Shown here: positions 13,960 through 23,779 of the stretch, one piece after another | Layout of the letters: each line of letters opens with the position of its first letter | Numbering within the stretch: position 1 is the first letter of the stretch | NCBI RefSeq assembly: GCF_000276665.1 | Contig: NW_004955501.1 | Span: forward strand, 6,638,310 to 6,702,309 | Length of the DNA stretch: 64,000 nt | DNA from: Chinchilla lanigera | Taxonomy: Eukaryota > Chordata > Mammalia > Rodentia > Chinchillidae | Direction of reading: 5' to 3' | The notes under the pieces: model-generated | Seen by the model: only the letters and a program-made list of their open reading frames with translations | Told to the model about the DNA's origin: nothing | Database searches by the model: none | Position numbers and translations under genes: made by a program

Positions 13960-14495
13960 GTATAATTGAAAAATATAATAAGGGTTTAAATTTTTTTTAA
14001 TTGTAGTAAAAAGATCCTCCCACTCTGTTCGTTCCCCTGGAAATGTCCCACCTCACTTCAGGTACATTTACCTCATCACTCTTCCCATTTTGTGAAGCAG
14101 TTCTGGGAGTTCTCCTTTACATCTTATGTTGTGCTGCCTTGGCTGCCTCAGTGTTCTAATGAATTCAAAATACTTTCCTTTCCTGGTCATTCTGACTTTG
14201 GAGAAGAGCCAGAAGTTTCACAGTGCCAGGTCCAGTTAAGAAGGTTGATGAGAACATACCAGCATGTTGTGATGAAAGCCTCCCTTTTAGCTGGATGGCA
14301 CTTGGCAGCAGGGTCCACTCTAGTGTTTTGCAGACCTCATAAAGACACTTGTGAAAGAAGACATCCAGAACTGCCTCAGAAAGTGGAAAGACTCATGTGA
14401 CGTGTGTGTTTGAAGTGAGAGAAAATACTTTCAGTGGATTATGGTAATATGTCTTTTACTATAATAAATTTTTTAAAAATTTAAAAACATACTGT
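13958..14495 (+). other. Unidentified insert in the L1, possible retrocopy
   Basis: The L1 3' region breaks at the AT run and resumes with 'accacattttctttacccat' at 14,517. Between them, the first 60 bases resemble another L1 3'UTR (ggtataattgaaaaatat). The remainder is unrelated to L1. It holds a plus-strand open frame of about 102 codons (14,092-14,400; first codon GTG). A polyadenylation signal AATAAA (14,463-14,468) follows 60 bases after the stop, then an A/T-rich tail. That order looks like the 3' end of a processed mRNA copy. I do not recognise the protein, which includes the stretch LMRTYQHVVMKASLLAGWHL. Confidence 0.4.
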
Positions 14496-14665
14496 ATTTT
14501 TTATCATTTCTTACATACCACATTTTCTTTACCCATTTGTAAGTGGACATCTAGGCTTGTTCTACATCTTGACTATTGTGAATTGTACCACAACAGACAT
14601 GGTTATGCAGATATCACCATAGAATGCTGACTTTAATCCCTTCAGGAGTTATTTTCCTGATTTCT

Positions 14666-14824
14666 TTTCTTTTTTTTTTTGTCTTTTTGAGACAGGGTCT
14701 CGCTATGCAGTTCAGGCTGGCCTTGAGCTCACTTTGTAGCCCAGGCTGGTCTCAAACTCACAACAATCCTCCTGCCTCAACCTCCCAAGTGCTGGGATTA
14801 CAGGCCTGTGCCACCATACCCAGC
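14666..14824 (-). mobile_element. B1/Alu-like SINE inside the L1
   Basis: Complement of B1: poly-T, 'gagacagggtctcgctatgc', 'aggctggccttgagctcact', 'cctcccaagtgctgggatt' and 'caccatacccagc'. A 13-bp target duplication, tttcctgatttct, sits at 14,653-14,665 and 14,825-14,837. The duplicated 'ggccttgagctcac... ggctggtctcaaactcac' shows the doubled right-hand block typical of this SINE family in the window. Confidence 0.95.
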
Positions 14825-15458
14825 TTTCCTGATTTCTGTAATTCCTTCAGGAATTGTTTTCCTGATTTTTTTCTCAGCTACTTCATTATTTGTGTGTAGA
14901 AAAACCATCGATTTCTAAATATTGACTTTGTACCCTTTTACTTTGCTGAATTTATTAGCTCTAAAAGTCTTTCAGAAGACTCTTTAGGGTCTTCTAAGGA
15001 TAGGATCATAATGTCTTCAAATAATAATTTCTTCTTTTCCTAGTTTCATCCTTTTTGTTTCTTTCTTTTGCCTAATTGCTCTATTTAAAATCTGAAGTGC
15101 TATCCATGAAATAGTAGTGAAAATAAGTAACCTTACCTCATTCCTAATTTTAGGAGAAATATTTTCAGTTTTTCCTCATTTAGAATGATGTTACTTGTGA
15201 GTTTGCAGTATATAGTCTGTACTATATTGTGATTATGCTTCAATACCCAGTTTCTCAGGGCTTTTTATCATGAAAGATGTTAAATTTTGTTGAAGGCACT
15301 TTCTGTGTCAATCAAGATAATCACATTTTTAGAATAATTCTATTTACATGATTCATTACATGTATTGATTAGCATGTTGAACCATCCTTGCATCCTGAGA
15401 ATGAAAGCAACTTGATCATGGTGTATGCTCTTTTCAATGTGTTGTTAGATTTGACCTG

Positions 15459-15870
15459 TGTTATGGTTTATATCTAGATGTCCCACCAGAGGCTCATGTG
15501 CTCATAAGTGGAGTTTTGCGGAGGTGATTGGCTCATGGGGGCATGATAATCATCAAGGGATTAGCCTACTGGTGGGTTTAGCAAGAAAGTGATTTGGGAG
15601 GTGGAGTCTGGTTGGAAGAGGCTAGTTTCCGTGGACATGGCCGAGAAGCGTCTGTCTCCCATCCCACTCTTCTCTTGACTCTTACTGTGCTTCCTGGATA
15701 CCCCGAGGCAGGCAGTTTTTGTCTGCCCAGGCTCTTGTGTCATCCCCTTCTTCCTTAGAGGTGGCCAACAAGGCACTGAACGTCTACAATCTGTGAGCCA
15801 AAATAAACCTCTCTTCTTTAGATTATGGGGTTTGGGTGTTTTGTTCCAGCAATGAGGGAGGGACAAAGGC
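15459..15870 (+). mobile_element. ERVL-MaLR LTR inserted in the L1
   Basis: Begins with the MaLR hallmark 'tgttatggtttatatctag' and contains 'gagccaaaataaacctctc', with polyadenylation signal AATAAA at 15,802-15,807. It then reads 'gggtttgggtgttttgttc' and 'cagcaatgag'. Its end matches the complement of the LTR at 37,402-37,750, so both belong to one MaLR family. L1 sequence resumes directly after it with 'gtttgcaagtattttatga'. Confidence 0.8.
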
Positions 15871-16047
15871 AGTTTGCAAGTATTTTATGAGGGATTTTCC
15901 ATCTGTGTTGATCAAGGATATGAGTCTGCAGTTTCCTTTTATTGTTATGTTTTTGTCCAGTTTTGGTATCAAGGTGCAGTTGTCCTTCCAGAATGAGTTT
16001 GGAAGCGTGCTCTCCCTAATTCATGGAACAGTTTGAGAAGCATTGGT

Positions 16048-16137
16048 GTTAGTTTGCTTCCTTCTCCTTTCCTTGTTCTTCTTCCTCCTCCTCCTTCTTT
16101 TCCTTTTCCATTTTCTTCTCCTTCTCCTCTGTCTCCT
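16048..16137. repeat. Polypyrimidine tract
   Basis: An almost pure C/T stretch with irregular TTCC, TTCTCC and CTCCTC units inside the L1. It interrupts the L1 reading frame. Confidence 0.85.
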
Positions 16138-18460
16138 TCTTAAGTAGCACTTCTTTTCTATTTTGTGAAAAAAAATTCATAACAAAATAATAAGAGAAAA
16201 ACAATGGTCAATAAAGTTCTGGCAAATTCAGCTATGCACTTCTGGTCCTGGACTTCCTTTGTTGCTAGACTTTTGATTACTGCTTCAATCTCATTGCTTG
16301 TTAATGTTCTATTTAGTTTTTGTAATATCCTCTTAGTTCAATTTTGGTAGGTCAGAGGTGTCTAGAGCTTTTCTCATTTCTTCCATAGTCTCAGGATTTT
16401 CAAAGTGGTCTGTAATGATTCCCCAGAACTCAGTGATGTCTGCTGTAACATCTTGTTTCTCACTTCTAATTTTATTAATTTGGGTCCTTTCTCTCTTTTG
16501 TTAGTACAGTTTAGGGCTTATTAATCTTTTTTGTCTTTTCAAAGAACCATCCTTTGTTTCACTCATCCTGTACATTGTTCTTTTCCCCTCCATTTCATTA
16601 ATTTCAGCTCTAATCTTTATAATTTCTTCCCTTCTATTGGGTTTGTTTTGGTTGTTCTTATTTTTCTGAGACCTTGAGATACATCATTTATTTGAGGCCT
16701 CTTTGATCTTTTGAGGTAACCTCTCATAGCAATAAACCTCTGTCTTACAACAATCTTTGCTCTGTCCCAAAGATTCTGGCATGTTGTGTGTCCATTTTCA
16801 TTTTATTCTAGTAATATTTAAAATATCCCCTTGGTTTCACCAGTGACCTATCAATTATTCAAAAATGAATAATTCAATCTCCATGTGCTTGTGATGTTTC
16901 TGCAGTGTCTCTTGCCATGAATTTCTAATTTCATTCTGTTTTGATCTGATAATAAAGTATTTTGATTTTTTTGGTAATTTTTAAGGCCAACTTTATGACC
17001 TAAACTGTGATCTATTTTGGAGAACATTCTGTGAGTTGCTCTAGTTGTTAGATGGAATGTTCTGTAGACATCTGTTAAGCCCATTTAGTTCATGGTGTAG
17101 TTTAACTCTGATGTTTATTTCCTGCGGGGAGGTATCTAGATGACTTAGCAGTTGGGAAAGTACAATATTGAAGTCACCCACTGTTCTGTATGAGTGTTTG
17201 GTTATGTTAAGTAGTATTTGTTTGATGAAACTGGGAACACTGGTGCAGATATATTTATAATTGTTAAGTCTTCTGGGTGGATTGTTCCTTTGCTAAAATG
17301 TAGTAGACTTCTTTGTCTTTTCCAACTAATTTTGTCCTGAATTCTGATTTGCCTGATATGAGTATAGTTAGTGCTGCTTCATTTTGGATTCTATTTGCAT
17401 GGGGCATTGTTCTCCATCCTTTGACTTTCAGTTTATGTATGTCTTTTCTACTGAGGTATGTTTCTTGCCGATGGGGTTAGGTCTTACTTTCTAATCCAGC
17501 CTGTCACTCTTCATCTTTTAACTAATGATAAGATCATTTACATTCATTAATGTGGAAAACTATGTGCTTATTCCTGTCATTTGTTGTTTTTCTGTTTTCT
17601 GATTATCAATTTTGTATCTTCTCTTTCTTTTTTGTTTGTAGGTATCTTCTAAAATTCTTAAGTATCTTCTAAAATTCTGACTTAGTAGTCATGAATACCT
17701 TTAGTTAATGCTTATCTTCGAAGGTCTTTATTTCTCCTTTGATTTTGAAGCTTTGTTGGATATAATAATCTAGGTTGGCAGTTATTTTCCTTCTGAGCTT
17801 GACTATATCATTCATGCCCTCCTGACCTTTAGAGTTTCTAGAGATGTCTACAGTTATTCTGATGGGTTTGGCTCCATAAGTGATTTGGCATTTTTCACTT
17901 GCAGCTTTCAGTATTCTTTCCTTGCTCTGTACTTTTGAAATTTTAATGATTTATGGGGATGTGGGGAGGTTCTTTTCTGATCATAACTGTTTGGAGTTCT
18001 AAATACTTCCTTACCTGAATGTCCATATTTTCCCCAAAATTTAGTAAGTGTTCTAACTTCCTGAATAAATGTTAGGAAAATAATAATTATTCTTCATTCA
18101 ATAATTTTCTTTGCCATTAGTCTGAACCTGAGCACTTTCTTATAAATCAAAAACTTTTAAGTTTCACCTTTTAATTGTATCCCAGAGTTCTTGGGTGTTT
18201 CATTCATAACTTCTTATTTGAATATGAGTATAATAACTCTTAAACCTTATCTTCCCATTCTGAAATTCTATCTTCTACTTAATCCATTTTATTGATGAGG
18301 CTTTCCACTGAATTTTTATTCAACTTGTGCTTTTCATTTTCAAGATTTCTGTTTCTTTTCTTACAATCTCTATCCTTTCGTTCAATTTCTCCTTCATAAC
18401 CTGCATTGTCCCTCTTAATTCATTCAGCAGTTTGTTTGTATCCTTTTTGAAGTCCTTAAT

Positions 18461-18595
18461 GTTTTGTTTTGTTTTGTTTTCTGAGACAGACATTGCTGTG
18501 TAGCCTAGTCTGGCCTTGAACTCATGGTAATCCTCCTGCTTTAGCCTCCAAAGTGCTGGGATTACAGACATGTGCCACGATACTTTATTCTCATT
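18461..18595 (-). mobile_element. B1-like SINE interrupting L1 ORF1
   Basis: 'gttttgttttgttttctgag' tail, then 'tggccttgaactcatggta', 'tcctcctgctttagcctcc' and 'aagtgctgggattacagac'. It splits the ORF1 coiled-coil stretch, giving a spurious fused 190-codon frame on the minus strand (18,320-18,892). Confidence 0.9.
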
Positions 18596-19100
18596 AATGC
18601 TTTTAAAAATTAGCCTTTCTAATTCTTTGTCCACTTCGTTACTGAAAAGATATAGACCTTTGTGGAAGTCGTGTTTCCTTGCTTTTCCAGACTTGTGTTC
18701 CTGTACTGAGATTTGTGCATTGGCTGGGTGGATATCTCTTCCACTTTTATGTGAAGGCCTTACTGTCCAGCCTTCTGGACACAAAGAAGGCTTGATACCC
18801 AGCACTGCCCAGAAAGGAGAAAACAAACCATGGTGATAATGATGGCAGAAAGGCAAAGCAGGCACTGATACATAGCAAGAACCAACTAACAAAAAAAGAA
18901 AGCAGCAACAATAACAGAAGATAAACTGAAAGGCCCAAAATTAATAAAGACTAAAAGTAATAATAATAAAATAATAATTTTTAAGATGGACAGGGAAAGG
19001 GAAGATGAATAAAGTTAAAGTTTTTTTAAAAAGAGAAGGAAGATGAGATAGAAGAGGAGAAAAAATGAGATTAAAAACAATTAAGAAATTAACAAGTTAA

Positions 19101-19259
19101 GCCAGGCGTGGTGGCACACTCCTGTAATCCCAGCACTTGGGAGGCTGAGGCAGGAGGATCGTTGCGAGTCTGAGACCAGCCTGGGCTACAAAGTGAGCTT
19201 AAGGCCAGCCTGAACTGCATAGCGAGACCCTGGTTTCAAAAAGACAAAAAAAAAGAAAA
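19101..19259 (+). mobile_element. Young B1-like SINE with long target duplication
   Basis: Near-consensus B1: 'gccaggcgtggtggcacact', 'cagcacttgggaggctgagg', 'gcctgggctacaaagtgagc' and 'ggccagcctgaactgcatag', ending in an A-rich tail with interspersed G and C. An 18-bp target duplication, aagaaattaacaagttaa, is perfect at 19,083-19,100 and 19,260-19,277, implying a relatively recent insertion. Confidence 0.95.
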
Positions 19260-20864
19260 AAGAAATTAACAAGTTAATAAAATTTAGTAAATGTAGCAGG
19301 AAATAGACAAACAACAAAAGGAAGATAAAAAAAGGAAACCCAAAAACCAAAGAAGGAAAAAGAAAAATGACTTTCTGAAAGTTTCTTCCAAGCTGAAATG
19401 TGTGGATGAAAGAAACCAGTTTCTCTCCACAACCTGTGGCTTTGGAGCCCACCAGATAGAGGAGAAAGAGTGACTCACAGCTGGGGCTTTTGTGTTTTCT
19501 GTTTCCATTAAGACGCTGCTGCCGTGTGGACACTGAGTCGCGCCCTGAAGAACTCAGTCATGGGTAGTCACTAAGGGCATTCAGTGGTATGTTGTCTGCC
19601 TCACAGCTGTACTCACTTTGGAGGCTTTTAGTGTTTGTGTTCTTCTGCATGCCCTGAGCCACTGCTGTCCCCAACTAGCTTTGTGGCCTGCAGTCTGGAG
19701 AGGTGCCGCACTTGCTCCACTGTGTGTACACCTGGGGACGTGGCAAATATCCAAGCACAGGTGAATCACTGAGCAAGTTGGATGTCGGGAAAACAAACAG
19801 ACCACTGGAAACAGGCAATGTGCTGCGCTCCACGCTAGCAATTTCAGACCCATCCCCCTTGGAAAATCACCTGCGGTGGGCCTGGCCTGCTGACTACTGT
19901 GCCCTGCACAGCCGGGGCTCCCACTGCTTAAGCTCCTAATCACTGCAGCAGGGCTTCCCCAGGGACCAGAAGTGTGTTTGTTCCATCGCTTCTGATCCAC
20001 ATAGCAGCTTGGTCTCAAGTAATAAGCGCCCTCCCACAATGGCTCCTGGTTATCCCACTCCAGGAGTGGCTAGTGTTGCAGTGGATCTCCAAAGTCAGTG
20101 TGCCATGTGAGAGGAGTCCATTTCCGAGTAAGCACCCACCCTGGATTTATAACCTGTAGTGACCTTGGGCTTTTTTCCTGGTTAGCGCTGTTTGGCCATT
20201 GCTTATCCTGGAGCTGCCAGCCCTCTCAGGGTTACTCTGTGCTTGTACAGTTGGACCCCCCACCTCTGGGATCTGACATTTTGGACTGTCTGTTTTTCTC
20301 TACATTGCCTTTCAGTTTTTACATGATTTTTAGCTTTCCTGTTGACTCTTCATTCCCAGAGCTTTTTTTTTTCCCCTCGCTGAGTAGCTGTTCTGCAGCC
20401 ATGTCGATTCGAGGTCAAGGAGAGGCGGTGAACCACTGCCTACACCTATTCCATTATGTTGACTCCAAGAACTCTTCTGTAAATATTTCTAGGAACTTCT
20501 AATCTGGTTCATTAACTTTCTGCACCTTCCAAACAAGGCCAAGCCTTACCATGCTTCTCTTTGCACCTGTTCTGACACAGCTGTTCCCTACTAACAGGCA
20601 AAGAAGGACATGAAAAAGAGCAGGATCTTTGGGGTAAGGAGCTGTGCAGTGGGTTTTGCAAAATGTTCTGAGGGTGCATTGCAGTGAGCAAAGGGGAAAC
20701 GAAGAATCCAGGTAGTGGGGCATACAGTAGATTGCTTTAATTTTTTCCTGTAAAAGTGTTGGAAATCTAGGTAATAAGAAGAGACATGACACCAGAGGAT
20801 CTGAACTAAACGAGTGTCACTTGAATCCTGGAAATTGTAATAGGTATTCTTGAAGAATATATAC

Positions 20865-21075
20865 TTACTAAGTGCCAATAACTTCTAAGAGACTCACATG
20901 CATTAACTTATTACAATAACCTCACAAGCTAAGTACTTTACTTTTCTCATTTAACATACAGGAAATAGGCACAGAAAGATTAAGTGCCTTGCCCAAAATT
21001 ACGCAGCCTGTAAAAATTTGAATTTAAGAAGTTTAGCTCTAATCCCTGAGCTATTGACCTCTATGCTATTAGGCT
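20865..21075 (-). repeat. MIR SINE
   Basis: Complement of MIR: 'ttattacaataacctcacaa', 'acaggaaataggcacagaaa', 'gattaagtgccttgcccaaa' and 'ttacgcagcctgtaaaaat', finishing in 'gagctattgacctctatgct'. A good match over nearly the full length. Confidence 0.85.
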
Positions 21076-21079
21076 TATG

Positions 21080-21690
21080 TACTTACTTTAATTCCAGTTA
21101 ACTTTTTGGAACTGAGAATACAATTAAGGATACAAACTGCAAAGTTTTATCCCAGTTCAGTAAAAAATAATGAAGAAAAACTCAGTCTTTAACTCACTGT
21201 GACTAAATTTTTTTTTGTCAAAATACAATGCCTCTATAAATCCAGCAACTTTTAAGGTCTGAATGGGAACCAAAGTCAGGCTAGTGTCAAGTCTCTGCCA
21301 TCTTAAATACCAGAGGATAACTGAACAGTATCTACATAGTCTTTGGGATCAGAAAGATTGTGGACCAACAGATTTATTCCTGGTCAAGTTGCTATTTCAT
21401 TGATTGTTTATTCATTAATTTTTTTACAATCCATCCATGAATCAACATTTGTTACATACATACTGTGTTTAAGGTCATACATCAAAGTAGCAGAAAAGAA
21501 ATCCTTAAACATTTTAATGGCTGTGGACCACATTACATCTCTGTGCTTCTTGATTCTTGTAGGTTTTCAAAGACATAATATTTTTCCCATGCTGAAATAA
21601 ATTAAGGGGCTTGTGTTACAGTTAACTGTTTCCTTCAGAAGACATGGTTATGGTTATATTAATTGTAACCTTTCAAAGGCAGACTGTAAA
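21080..21690. other. AT-rich sequence, no gene seen
   Basis: No repeat family or supported exon is recognised. Confidence 0.4.
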
Positions 21691-21694
21691 GAAC

Positions 21695-21895
21695 AAAAAC
21701 CCTGATATCAGAGAGAACTGGTTTTGAGTTCTGGTCTGTTGCTTGAATGCGACCTTTGGTGACATATTTATCTCTTTTAAGCCTCAGTTGTCTCATTGTG
21801 AAATGGAGTTTAAAATACACCATGTGGTTGTTATGAAGATAGAGTGGGATAATATTTAAATAGTTAAGCATGATATGCGGTATATAATTAACATT
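21695..21895 (+). repeat. MIR SINE
   Basis: 'ctggttttgagttctggtct', 'cttgaatgcgacctttggtg', 'aagcctcagttgtctcattg', 'tgaaatggagtttaaaata' and 'gtggttgttatgaagat' follow the MIR order. Confidence 0.8.
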
Positions 21896-21899
21896 CCAT

Positions 21900-22300
21900 A
21901 TAAGTTAGTGAAGATTACAGTGGTGCTAGAGTCATATACAGTGAGGAGTCTGTGTTCTAAATCAAATGTACAAAACTTTCCAACCAGCCTTAGAGAACAG
22001 AATAGAATTGAGCTGAATAAATAGAACTGAAACACTGAGTCTGTTTGTCTCGTTCTGTTAGATGTTGCCCTAAATCATGTTTTTATCTCCCCTTGTGTTG
22101 AAATGTAGTACAAAATGACTAGTAAGGAAAATTATTATTGTATAGTGAGGCATATGAGTTATGGCTCACAGAAACTTTTTCAGTTTATGTAGGACCCCAG
22201 TATGCTTTAGTGTCATGTGAGAGCCACCTCTAAACTTTGAAAGAAGGAAGGCTTGACCTGGAATAGGTGCGGTGTGGTTATATGTTTTATTATCCAGCTT
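21900..22300. other. Sequence with no gene or repeat recognised
   Basis: Nothing supported beyond AT-rich unique sequence. Confidence 0.4.
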
Positions 22301-22642
22301 TCCTTTACTTCAGCAACGTGTGTGAGATAACTGACTTCTACAGGGGAAGGGTGAGTGTGGGCTCAGCACCTGGCACCGTGGTTGGTGGCCCCTTGCTTTG
22401 GGCCTGCCTGAGGCAACGCAAGAAGGTGGGAGGAGCCGCTCACCTCAGGACAGCCAGGATGACTGAGAGAGGAGAGACAGCTCCTCATAGCACCCTGTGA
22501 GGCCCTGTTCCCAGTGAGCTAAGACTCCTAGCAGGCTTCATCTCTTAATCATTTCCCAGCCTCCCCGTAATGCCCAGCCCAGGACTAAAGTCTTTAACAT
22601 ATGGGCCTTCGAGAGACATTCCACATCTAAACCACAGCATTC
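22300..22642 (-). mobile_element. ERVL-MaLR LTR relic
   Basis: The right edge reads 'catatgggccttcgagagac' then 'attccacatctaaaccacag', the complement of the MaLR LTR start (tgttatggtttggatgtg... ). Upstream, 'cctcatagcaccctgtgag' and 'agactcctagcaggcttc' fit a diverged LTR body. The left edge is uncertain. Confidence 0.6.
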
Positions 22643-22829
22643 ACAGAGGCTTTGCAATTTAAAAATAAAAGTGGCGGGAAAAGTGATTATGTTTTTCCAT
22701 GTTCTGTTTAGTTCATTCTCCCATGGTTGAAATCAGGCAACCAACATGATCTGAGGACCTGCTCCACACCCAGCGTTCCGAGGGACTGTAGTATGGAAGG
22801 AGCCACCAGGCATGGGTGTCATAGCACAG

Positions 22830-22980
22830 TCCCTAGGCGCTCAGTCCAGATCTGATATTTTGGTTTCAAATACTGCATTGTTCCTTCACAGCTCTACGTG
22901 ACTTCCAGTACATTCTTCCTGAGGCTCTGTTAACCCTCTGTAAGGAAGATATAATGACAATACTTAGGCTGATAGCTACT
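22830..22980 (+). repeat. MIR SINE, diverged
   Basis: 'gtccagatctgatattttgg', 'ctctacgtgacttccagta' and 'ctgttaaccctctgtaagg', then 'agatataatgacaatactta', follow MIR order with heavy divergence. Confidence 0.5.
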
Positions 22981-22984
22981 GTAT

Positions 22985-23635
22985 TTTATAATATCTATTA
23001 TTGAACCTGTTCCGCATAAACAGAAATGATTTGTTAACAAACGTAACAATATAAATTTAACTTCCAGGATCTCACAGTCTGGTGGATACAGTGGACTTGA
23101 ACTAAGCAATGAGAAAATGGTAAGTAAGGAGCACACAGAGGTCCTTGGGCTCATAGAGGACAGATTTACTTTCATCTGTCTGAGAGACTCAAGTAAACTG
23201 TGACAGAGGCCACGGAGAGTGATCAGACATCTCACATACTGTGACTGGAACATAGACTGGGGCTGTGGGGAAATGGGTGTGGGGATGTATGAAGAACTCG
23301 TAACTGAAGATAAGGAAATGAAAGGAAAAAGAAGTTTTGCTTTAACTGGTGCTTCCTCTGCATCTGCACATGCCTTCTCGATGCCCACTTTCCCCACCCC
23401 CTGGCTGTCCTAATCAAGGGAGCTTTGTCGTATATTTTAAGGCCATGTTCAGAGCAGATCAGGCAAAACAGATCCATGTTATTTGTAAAGACTTGGTGGA
23501 AGAAGTCCCCTTGGTCTCCTTTTACAACACGGAACTGGAGCAAAAGGCCCAGTGTCAGCATTTAACTGAGGTATGAGAAGGAAAGGCTCTACAGTGTGCC
23601 AGAGTCACCCTTCAAGTTCCCCATGGCTGCTGCTT
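22985..23635. other. Unique sequence, no gene seen
   Basis: A run of overlapping open frames of 65-155 codons on both strands gives no recognisable domain. None has convincing splice or start context. Confidence 0.4.
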
Positions 23636-23639
23636 TCTT

Positions 23640-23775
23640 CTGTCCTCCCCACATCCCTGTAAGGGCAATCTCATCATCTTCATTTTGCACATGAGAAAGA
23701 GGAGCCAAGAGGTAAACGGCTGGAACTTGTGCGAGTTAGACACAATGGTCTGCTTGTCCAAATAGCCTGCTGAGT
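23640..23775 (-). repeat. MIR SINE
   Basis: 'ccctgtaagggcaatctca', 'tcttcattttgcacatgag' and 'aaagaggagccaagaggtaa' are the complement of the MIR core, with 'gcgagttagacaca' in the position of the gctagt/agcagagct block. Confidence 0.6.
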
Positions 23776-23779
23776 AACA

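Larger units (their letters stand above)
13795..20490 (-). mobile_element. Nearly full-length decayed L1 LINE with nested insertions
   Basis: Read on the minus strand, L1 parts occur in the expected order. The 5' region lies at about 18.9-20.49 kb and is GC-richer at its outer end. The ORF1 coiled-coil lies at 18,320-18,460, with the heptad-like stretch FKKDTNKLLNELRG. The endonuclease C-terminal part lies at 16,851-17,084, containing SKIDHSLGHK, the LSDQNRMKLEI block and TWRLN. The reverse transcriptase lies at about 14.9-16.7 kb, and the end of ORF2 at 13.87-14.6 kb. No ORF is intact, since stops and frameshifts are spread throughout. Insertions are an unidentified 0.5-kb block (13,958-14,495), B1 SINEs at 14,666, 18,461 and 19,101, and a MaLR LTR at 15,459. 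The outer edges are inferred. Confidence 0.8.

Noticed and set aside
18320..18892. 190-codon minus-strand frame as a possible gene
   Set aside because: It is L1 ORF1 coiled-coil sequence read through a B1 SINE insertion and upstream L1 sequence.
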